Source: Clostridiales bacterium (lineage in GTDB: Bacteria > Bacillota > Sulfobacillia > RBS10-35). From it: a stretch of DNA of 64,000 nt. Positions within the stretch are counted from its first letter, which is position 1. Each line of letters opens with the position of its first letter. The position numbers and the translations under genes were made by a program. Below the pieces are notes generated by a model that worked only from the letters and a program-made list of their open reading frames with translations, did no database searches and was not told where the DNA came from. Below, one piece after another: positions 8,322-15,600 of the stretch. The stretch covers positions 1-64,000 of the forward strand of contig JAHHQG010000032.1 of assembly GCA_018729555.1 (NCBI GenBank), read 5' to 3'.

Positions 8322-8837
8322 GTGGCGCGCTTGCGGCGACATCAGGATTGGCTCAAGCAAGCAAGTCGCGACCTGCGACACGCCGAGAACTCTGTGAGCC
8401 AGGGCGACTTCGAATGGGCGGCCTTCGCGGCCCACCAGGCGGCTGAAAAGGCCGTCAGAGCGCTCTTGCAATATCACGGTATCGACGCCTGGGGGCATTC
8501 CGTGTATTTCCTGCTCAGAGGTCTATCCCAACAGGTTGGCATCCCGCAGGAGTTAGAAGACCTGGCCAAGGCCCTCGACCGTCACTACCTCGCGCCACGG
8601 TACCGATCCGCAATGGGGCCTCCAAGGACTGTTCGCCTATATTTCGGAATCCAGACCATGTGGTACAGAATGAGATACCTGGAGTGTCTACCGGACTTTA
8701 TCTCCGCTATGCGCATATTCTACTATGTGTATCAAGAATGTAAAACCGGCTTCATCCCCGGCATGAATTCCGGGGCTTTCGTCGGCGGGAAGATCATCTT
8801 GTTCGGCTCACTGGCCCGGGGTGACCAAAGCGCCTAG
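8322..8837 (+). pseudogene. HEPN-MNT toxin-antitoxin remnant
   Basis: From a GTG at 8322 about 94 codons encode a HEPN domain (RRHQDWLKQASRDLRHAE, then FAAHQAAEKAVRALLQYHG). At 8603 the frame runs into inverted repeat B for about 60 unrelated codons, and near 8787 it becomes GKIILFGSLARGD, the glycine-serine strand of a minimal nucleotidyltransferase (MNT), before a stop at 8837. HEPN and MNT genes normally form adjacent toxin-antitoxin partners, so the repeat arm appears to have replaced the end of HEPN and the start of MNT. The MNT catalytic Asp pair after GSLARGD is missing. Confidence 0.65.
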
Positions 8838-9589
8838 GGATCCTAAGACCCCTAGGGACTGAGGCGGGGCTCTCACCTACGGGAGTAGTGGTCGTTTTTG
8901 GTCCCCCGTCTTCCCTCCCTAAAAGCATCCCTATCCCGTTGGAGTACAAGCTAGAACCCTTCGGTCGCCCGCTCCCTCGCCGTATCTCGAAGCTTGCAAG
9001 GTATGCTGGTCCATGGGACACCTCCTTTCCGCCCGGTGCCCCCCTGTGAAACACAAGCCCAAAATTCTTTGTACGGCCGCGAAAGAGCCATCTGTCGTCG
9101 GAGGTGTGCATCAGTTGGTGGGTAAACCCGTCAAGAAGAGCGTAGAATGCTGGATAATCCGCCGCATGGTGGATGCGGAGGATGCGGTGCTCCTCTTGCA
9201 CGTGGCGGCGAGCCCTGACATTCCAACCGGTTTCTGGCAGCCCGTTACGGGCGGAATCAAGGAAGGCGAAACCTCGCGCGAGGCTTGCGTCCGGGAGGTC
9301 TATGAAGAGACGTCCCTGAGGATACGGGTTGAAGATATCCACCAGATTCCCGGGCAGTGGGAGTTTGAGCTCCCGCACCAGGTCATTCGCAAGGATCTGT
9401 ATTGGGTCGAGACTTATGAACCCGCCCTTCGGATCGCCCCGGAGGAACACGACGACTGGAAGTGGGTGCCCGTCTCCGCCGTAGAGGCGGAGCTGTACTG
9501 GGAATCCAACCGGCGCACGTGGGCGGCAGTGCGCGACTACTTGAGGCCGTGACCCTGGAAATGGAACGCGACATCACCCGCTTTGAGCG
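8603..9589 (+). repeat. Inverted repeat B, right arm
   Basis: The partner of 6762-7760. It starts inside the HEPN remnant and ends at GCTTTGAGCG (9589), 37 bp past the NUDIX stop. Single-base differences from the left arm are present (for example AAKEPS against AAKKPS in the NUDIX N-terminus). Confidence 0.85.
9046..9552 (+). CDS. NUDIX hydrolase, variant 2
   Basis: A 168-residue NUDIX hydrolase, almost identical at both ends to the gene at 6799 but with a different central segment (encoded by 9334-9438: EDIHQIPGQWEFELPHQVI, then RKDLYWVETYEPALRI). The NUDIX box GETSREACVREVYEETS is intact apart from the usual G-to-S change. The segment IPGQWEFELP resembles the middle of NUDIX enzymes acting on dinucleoside polyphosphates, so this may be the ancestral form (inference). 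The GTG at 9046 aligns with the ATG of variant 1; no clear ribosome site precedes it. Confidence 0.7.
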   Translation: MKHKPKILCTAAKEPSVVGGVHQLVGKPVKKSVECWIIRRMVDAEDAVLLLHVAASPDIPTGFWQPVTGGIKEGETSREACVREVYEETSLRIRVEDIHQIPGQWEFELPHQVIRKDLYWVETYEPALRIAPEEHDDWKWVPVSAVEAELYWESNRRTWAAVRDYLRP

Positions 9590-10143
9590 GTTGGGCGTCT
9601 CCTTTGACTTGTAAGGGGATGCAACCGAACGCGCGGCGTTTCCCCGTCGTCTGCAGCCATTCTTTTGGGCGGCGGCCGGATCCCATGACGGAGCCATGGA
9701 AATCTCCTACCGAGTGAGTCACAGTACCGCAGGCGCTCCCCTGATGCAGGGCGACCATAAACGACGCCGTATGGCCGAGTGGTCAAGCCGCGTTTATGTC
9801 CAACGACCATGTATAGAACGATTCGCATATAGCCCACGCCTGGCCCTTGGCCGTAGGCGTACGCCGGGGCACGGCGAAACCCACACCTCTCCTTGACCCC
9901 TCCGTCAGGAGCCGAAAACTGTGCCCAGAGTTCCCGGTTAGCGACCGGGTCAGCTGGCCCAGCTTCATTGGAACGTTGCCTACAGCATCAGCTCTGACCC
10001 GTCAGGCCCCTGGCGCCTAAAAACCCGCCTCGGCTCGAGCCAGTGACGAGCCCAGTCCCCCTTCCCCGACCCCTGGCCACCCTCATGAAAGAGCTGTATG
10101 ATCCCCTCTTGGAGGCTTCTAGAGCCTTCAAGGAGGTTATCCC
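9590..10143. other. Gene-free region between NUDIX variant 2 and ychF
   Basis: No convincing coding sequence. A short frame crossing the repeat edge (DITRFERLGVSFDL, stop about 9614) looks like the C-terminus of a lost protein. Around 9770-9790 GTATGGCCGAGTGGTCAAG resembles the 5' end and D-arm of a class II tRNA, but no matching acceptor stem, anticodon arm or T-arm could be assembled. A small hairpin CCCGGTTAGCGACCGGG lies near 9931-9947. The ribosome site of ychF (AAGGAGGTTATCCC) ends the region. Confidence 0.5.
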
Positions 10144-11234
<1,091 letters not shown>

Positions 11235-11238
<4 letters not shown>

Positions 11239-11754
11239 ACCCGGTACCTCTTCCGCATCTCCCGGAGGACGATATGTCTCTGGATCGCACTGGTCCCTTC
11301 GTAGATCGGGAGGAGCCTGGGTTTGAGGGAGAGGACATCCTTGAGGGGCATGGCGGTTCCCCCCAAAGAGACGGTGACGTCCACTTCCACCTTGAGGAGC
11401 CAGGCCCGCTCTTCCGGGGTGAGCTCCCGGGAAGGCGCCGAAGGCGCCTCTTGAGGCGTCCCTTGGTCGGCCTTTTCCGCCGCGCCGGACTTAGCCTGCG
11501 CTCCGGCGATCTGCTGGAGCAAGAGGTCGATCTCTTTTTGCGAAAGGGGGCGGTCGCTTCCCATGGTTCCCTCCCTTAGAGCAGCCGTTCCAACGCTTGC
11601 GCCCTTCTTCGATGGCCCTCCGGGCCAACCCTAAGCCAAAGGCTGCCACCAAGGGCCGGAAGGCATCAAAGACCTTCCGAGAAAGCCAGGGATCATCCGC
11701 TCGCGGGCAAAGTCCATGGCATAGGACAAAAGCGCTGGGCCGGGAAAAATCCAC
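11235..11754 (-). pseudogene. Acyl-CoA dehydrogenase remnant interrupted by inverted cheY/fliN sequence
   Basis: The minus strand ends with LPIYEGTSAIQRHIVLREM, the hallmark C-terminus of acyl-CoA dehydrogenases, at 11235-11317. Upstream, about 11600-11740 reads VFDAFRPLVAAFGLGLARRA, then IEEGRK, like an internal helix of the same family. Between them, 11309-11600 is an inverted copy of the cheY end and fliN start, so the product would be a FliN N-terminus fused to an acyl-CoA dehydrogenase tail. Most of the flavin-binding body, including the catalytic-base region, is gone. No intact N-terminus is seen. The end overlaps the ychF stop by 4 bp. Confidence 0.6.
11309..11600 (-). repeat. Inverted repeat C, copy (cheY end and fliN start)
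   Basis: The reverse complement of 13738-14028. One join shares the 9-base word GGCTCCTCC between fliN and the acyl-CoA dehydrogenase gene; the other shares about GCAAG. The copy carries one extra base near 11318 and a Pro-to-Ser change (AQAKSG against AQAKPG). Confidence 0.85.
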
Positions 11755-11852
11755 CTCGGCCCATCCTTCCCCATAGATTCCCCTAAAATGATTGGCCTTC
11801 CCCTGCGATAAACCCTTTAGGATAACCGGCAGTCTTCGTCAGAAAGGCAGGG

Positions 11853-12911
11853 ATGGGTATGCGCCGCATCGCCCTCTCCTCCCTTCAGGGAGAAGCCATC
11901 CTGGCCAAAGGCATCGCCACCCCTCAAGGCACCCTCATCGTCCGGGAAGGAACCCCCCTTACTCCCCCGGTAGTGGAAAAGCTCCGAGCCATGAACATCA
12001 CCCACGTCATCATCGAAGAACCCGGCACCGACCATATCCAGGTGGTGGAACCCCTCACCAGCCGCACCTACTGGCTTTTGCGGGAAGTCAGCCGAAACCT
12101 GGTGAAAGCCGTCCAGGGAGGAAAGGGCTTTCCCACCGCCCTCTCCCGCCTGCAAAGAGCCATCCCCTCCCTGGTGGAGGAAACCCTCCAGTCCCCGCCC
12201 TTCGTCCTCTACCCCCTGGCAGGGGATCTCGAGGATCTCTTTGCCGTTCGGGCCATCAACTCCGCCTGCCTGGCCGTCTACACGGGAAAGGCTCGTTTCA
12301 CCCACGCCGAACTTCAGGCCCTCGCCCTGGCGGCCTTCTTGCAGGACCTGGGCCTCTTTCGGTTGGACCCCCACCTTTTGCGAAAAGCCCTGGCCGAAGG
12401 CCACGCCCTCTCCGAAGACCCTTCCCTCCGGCCCCATGTGGAAGCCTCCAGCCGCCTCATCCAGGAAAACCTCCTGGTGAGCGCCTACGCCAAAAAGATC
12501 GTGGCCCAGCACCATGAGCGCTGGGACGGCTCCGGGTATCCCCACGGGGTCTCGGGGGAAGAGATCCATCCCCTTGCCCGCTGGATGGCCATCGTCGACA
12601 GTTACCTCTCCCAGATCCTCCGCGTGGAAGGGGCAATCCTTCCCCACGAAGGGCTGGAATGGCTCTTCGCCGGGGCCGGCTTTCTCTACCATCCGGAGAT
12701 GGTCATGGCCTTCCGCGACCGGGTGCCCCTCTATCCCCCCGGCACGGAAGTAAAGCTCTCCAGCGGGGAGATCGGCATCATCGCGGGGCCCGGCTCCCTC
12801 CCTTTCCGCCCCCAGGTAACCGTCATCCGGGACGCCGAGGGAGCTCCCCTTCCACCCCGCCAGGTGGATCTTTCCTCGGAGCTCCAGCTCATGATCGTGG
12901 AGGTGCACTGA
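11853..12911 (+). CDS. Degenerate HD-GYP domain protein
   Basis: A 352-residue soluble protein. The N-terminal 60 residues resemble the regulatory segment often found before HD-GYP domains ([20 protein letters not shown]). The HD-GYP region follows (about 120-265), but the metal-binding HD is altered: the HDIGK motif reads QDLGL ([11 protein letters not shown]). The later motifs [11 protein letters not shown] and [10 protein letters not shown] are kept. HD-GYP proteins normally hydrolyse cyclic di-GMP; loss of the His suggests weak or absent phosphodiesterase activity and perhaps a binding role. It heads the cheX-cheY-fliN operon: its TGA touches the cheX ATG. Confidence 0.8.
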   Translation: MGMRRIALSSLQGEAILAKGIATPQGTLIVREGTPLTPPVVEKLRAMNITHVIIEEPGTDHIQVVEPLTSRTYWLLREVSRNLVKAVQGGKGFPTALSRLQRAIPSLVEETLQSPPFVLYPLAGDLEDLFAVRAINSACLAVYTGKARFTHAELQALALAAFLQDLGLFRLDPHLLRKALAEGHALSEDPSLRPHVEASSRLIQENLLVSAYAKKIVAQHHERWDGSGYPHGVSGEEIHPLARWMAIVDSYLSQILRVEGAILPHEGLEWLFAGAGFLYHPEMVMAFRDRVPLYPPGTEVKLSSGEIGIIAGPGSLPFRPQVTVIRDAEGAPLPPRQVDLSSELQLMIVEVH

Positions 12912-13406
12912 ATGCGGGCACGGGACCAGCTGGTGGACATCTTTGTACGGAGCGCCAAAGAGATCTTCGCCTCCCTGGGGGTGTCGGTGGAACAGGCGGG
13001 GGAACCGGTCCTCCTCCAGCAGCCGCCTCTACCCCACCCCATCAGCATCACCGTCTCCCTCCATGGGGCCTTTGAAGGGGTGGCCTGCTACGGCATGCCC
13101 CCCGAGACGGCCGAAAGGGTGGCGGCCGCCATGCTCCAGGGCATGGCGGAGGACGAGGACCCTTCCCCCTTCGCCTCCCCCCTTGCCCAGAGCGCCCTGG
13201 CGGAGCTGGGCAACATGATCACCGCTCGGGCGGCCAACCTCCTGGGAAGCAACGGGGAAACCTGCGACATCTCCGTCCCCATGGTGGTCCTGGACGCCCG
13301 GAAAATCGTGGCGGGCTCCAGCTGGCCCCAGCTGTTGGTGCCCCTTACCTCTCCCCTGGGAGACCTGGCCATCGGCCTCGCCAGCCGCCAAATCGAGGAG
13401 GTTTGA
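12912..13406 (+). CDS. cheX: CheX-like CheY-P phosphatase
   Basis: A 164-residue protein of the CheC/CheX/FliY family. The conserved phosphatase helix with Glu and Asn is ALAELGNMITARAANLL (about 95-111), and residues 45-60 (ITVSLHGAFEGVACYGMP) match the first beta motif. CheX dephosphorylates CheY-P. The ATG directly follows the stop of the HD-GYP gene. The next gene is a CheY, consistent with an enzyme-substrate pair. Confidence 0.85.
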   Translation: MRARDQLVDIFVRSAKEIFASLGVSVEQAGEPVLLQQPPLPHPISITVSLHGAFEGVACYGMPPETAERVAAAMLQGMAEDEDPSPFASPLAQSALAELGNMITARAANLLGSNGETCDISVPMVVLDARKIVAGSSWPQLLVPLTSPLGDLAIGLASRQIEEV

Positions 13407-13408
13407 TT

Positions 13409-13762
13409 ATGGCCAAGATTCTCGTCGTCGACGATGCCGCCTTCATGCGCCTTCGCCTCAAGAGCATCGTGGAAGGCAAGGGCCACCAGGTGGATGAAGC
13501 CGAGGACGGTCAAAGCGCCCTGGAGAAGATCCAAAAGGATGAGTATGACCTGATCTTTCTGGACATCACCATGCCCCGGATGGATGGCCTAACGGCCTTA
13601 AAGGCTATCCTCAAGGAAACCCCCGATGCTAAAGTAGTCATGTGCACCGCCATGGGGCAGCAGAGCATCATCCTGGAGGCCATCCAAGCGGGGGCGAAGG
13701 ATTTCATCGTCAAACCCTTTGACCCGGACCGGGTGGTGCAAGCGTTGGAACGGCTGCTCTAA
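13409..13762 (+). CDS. cheY: CheY-type response regulator
   Basis: A 117-residue stand-alone receiver domain. The acidic pair is in VVDDAAF, the phospho-acceptor Asp in LIFLDITMPRMDG, the conserved Thr in VMCTAMGQ and the Lys in DFIVKPFDPD. There is no output domain, as expected for CheY. ATG 13409 is preceded by GAGGAGG within the end of cheX. The last 25 bp (from 13738) belong to the source copy of inverted repeat C. Confidence 0.9.
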   Translation: MAKILVVDDAAFMRLRLKSIVEGKGHQVDEAEDGQSALEKIQKDEYDLIFLDITMPRMDGLTALKAILKETPDAKVVMCTAMGQQSIILEAIQAGAKDFIVKPFDPDRVVQALERLL

Positions 13763-14028
13763 GGGAGGGAACCATGGGAAGCGACCGCCCCCTTTCGCAA
13801 AAAGAGATCGACCTCTTGCTCCAGCAGATCGCCGGAGCCCAGGCTAAGCCCGGCGCGGCGGAAAAGGCCGACCAGGGGACGCCTCAAGAGGCGCCTTCGG
13901 CGCCTTCCCGGGAGCTCACCCCCGAAGAGCGGGCCTGGCTCCTCAAGGTGGAAGTGGACGTCACCGTCTCTTTGGGGGGAACCGCCATGCCCCTCAAGGA
14001 CGTCCTCTCCCTCAAACCCGGCTCCTCC
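13738..14028 (+). repeat. Inverted repeat C, source
   Basis: This segment of cheY and fliN recurs in inverted orientation at 11309-11600, about 2.1 kb away. This copy lies in two intact genes and is taken as the source. Confidence 0.85.
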
Positions 14029-14169
14029 GTCCTCCTCGACCGCATGGTGGGCGATCCCGTGGATATCCTGGTGGGATCCCTCCTGGTGGCGAGGGGTCGC
14101 CTCCTCGTCCAAGATGATCAGTACGTGGTGGAAATCCTGGACGTCCCTGGAAGGGTCTCTCCCTCCTGA
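13774..14169 (+). CDS. fliN: FliN-like flagellar switch (C-ring) protein
   Basis: A 131-residue protein. The N-terminus carries the FliM/FliN-like start SQKEIDLLLQQI, then an Ala/Pro linker, and from about residue 55 a SpoA (FliN) domain: VDVTVSLGGTAMPLKDVLSL, PVDILVGSLLVARGRLLVQD and YVVEILDV. FliN forms the lower C-ring of the flagellar motor and the docking site for export proteins. ATG 13774 follows AAGGGAGGGAACC. No other flagellar structural gene is in the window, so it may serve a flagellum encoded elsewhere or a signalling complex with CheX and CheY. Confidence 0.85.
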   Translation: MGSDRPLSQKEIDLLLQQIAGAQAKPGAAEKADQGTPQEAPSAPSRELTPEERAWLLKVEVDVTVSLGGTAMPLKDVLSLKPGSSVLLDRMVGDPVDILVGSLLVARGRLLVQDDQYVVEILDVPGRVSPS

Positions 14170-14251
14170 ATTTCCCAGAGGAAAGCTCCCTCGTCATCGA
14201 GAAGAAGGTTTTCACCCCTCATGTTCCTCCTGCCCGAAAGGAGGTTTTGCC

Positions 14252-15571
14252 ATGGCAACCCAAGTCGCGCCCGCCCGCTGGACCGTCTACGTGGAAGAGT
14301 TCACCGACGGCATCCTGGATCCCGGAAGACCCATGCTGGGTCCTGTGAAGGATGGTGGCCGCATCGTGGCCTACACCGCCCCCGGCTGCTGGGGCCCCAT
14401 GCTCACCCCCAGCCTAAGGGGCGGCCATGAAGTGACGGTCCCCGTGGCCGTGGAAGGCACCCAGCCCGGCGATGCCGTGGCCATCGTCATCGAATCCATC
14501 CAGGTGACCTCCCTCGCCACCGCCTCCGGCAACGACCGGGTGATGGAAGGCCGCTTCATCGGCGACCCTTACGTGGCGGCCCGCTGCCCTCAGTGCGGCA
14601 CCCTCCATCCCCCCACCCGCATCGAAGGCATCGGGCGAGAGGCCATCCGCTGCGCCATCTGCGGCGCCGACGTGGTCCCCTTCACCTTCCGCCACGGCTA
14701 CACCATGGTCTTCGACCACCAACGGGGCGTCGGCCTCACAGTGGCGGGTAGCCGTGTGGAGGAGATCGCCCGCAACGGCCGCGAATGGATGAAGATCCCC
14801 GAGGCTTCCCGGCAAAACCCGGTGGTCACCCTCATGCCCCAGGACCTCAAGGGGGTCGTGGCCCGCATCCGGCCCTTTTTGGGCCAGCTGGGCACCACCC
14901 CTTCCCGCCCCTTCCCCGACTCCCACAACGCAGGGGATTTCGGCGCCGCCCTGGTGGATGCCCCTCATGATTACCGCCTCACCGCCGATGAGCTGAGAGA
15001 GCACCGCACCGACGGCCACATGGACATCAGCCGGGTGCGGGAAGGGGCCATCGTCCTGGCGCCGGTGAAAGTCCCCGGAGCCGGCGTCTACCTGGGGGAC
15101 CTCCACGCCATGCAAGGGGACGGCGAGATCGCCGGCCACACCACCGACGTCAGCGGCATCATCACCCTCCGCGTCCACCGCATCCCCGGCCTCAACCTCC
15201 CCGGGCCCATCCTCCTCCCCCGGGTGGAAGACCTCCCCTACCTGGCCAGGCCCCTCACCGCCGAAGAAAGGGAAGCGGCTCGCCAGCTGGCGGCCCAATG
15301 GGGCCAAGAGGAGCCGGAAGAGGATTACCCCATCTCCTTTGTGGGGACCGGCCCCAACCTGAACGAAGCCACGGAAAACGGCCTGGAACGGGCGGCCCAG
15401 GTCCTGGGCATCTCCGTCCCCGAGGTCCTCAACCGGGCCACCATCGCGGGGAGCATCGAGATCGGCCGCCACCCCGGCGTGGTGACCGTCACCTTCCGGG
15501 CTCCCAAATCCCTTCTGGAAAAAAAGGGCCTCCTCCCGTGGGTGGAAGCCCAGTACGGAAACCGAGGGTAA
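14252..15571 (+). CDS. Acetamidase/formamidase family amidohydrolase
   Basis: A 439-residue enzyme of the acetamidase/formamidase (FmdA_AmdA) family, which hydrolyses short amides to ammonia and the acid. Family marks are GCWGPMLTP, PDSHNAGDFGA, REGAIVLAPVKVPGAGVY and GDLHAMQGDGEIAGHTTDVS, where the metal-binding Asp and His residues lie. Residues about 110-140 hold two CxxC pairs (RCPQCGTLHPPT and IRCAICGADV), so a structural zinc ribbon is likely. ATG 14252 is preceded by AAAGGAGG. It appears to be monocistronic and converges on the M16 protease gene. Confidence 0.9.
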   Translation: MATQVAPARWTVYVEEFTDGILDPGRPMLGPVKDGGRIVAYTAPGCWGPMLTPSLRGGHEVTVPVAVEGTQPGDAVAIVIESIQVTSLATASGNDRVMEGRFIGDPYVAARCPQCGTLHPPTRIEGIGREAIRCAICGADVVPFTFRHGYTMVFDHQRGVGLTVAGSRVEEIARNGREWMKIPEASRQNPVVTLMPQDLKGVVARIRPFLGQLGTTPSRPFPDSHNAGDFGAALVDAPHDYRLTADELREHRTDGHMDISRVREGAIVLAPVKVPGAGVYLGDLHAMQGDGEIAGHTTDVSGIITLRVHRIPGLNLPGPILLPRVEDLPYLARPLTAEEREAARQLAAQWGQEEPEEDYPISFVGTGPNLNEATENGLERAAQVLGISVPEVLNRATIAGSIEIGRHPGVVTVTFRAPKSLLEKKGLLPWVEAQYGNRG

Positions 15572-15600
15572 AAGGCCGAGAGGGTGGGAGGGGAGCGCTT

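Noticed and set aside
7342-9030. Reading the inverted NUDIX region as an integron or diversity-generating retroelement
   Set aside because: There is no integrase, attC-like site, reverse transcriptase or adenine-biased mutation pattern; the central difference is a block replacement.
9768-9850. tRNA-like sequence (GTATGGCCGAGTGGTCAAG, later GAACGATTCGC)
   Set aside because: The D-arm resembles class II tRNAs, but no acceptor stem, anticodon stem or TPsiC stem could be paired, so no tRNA is called.
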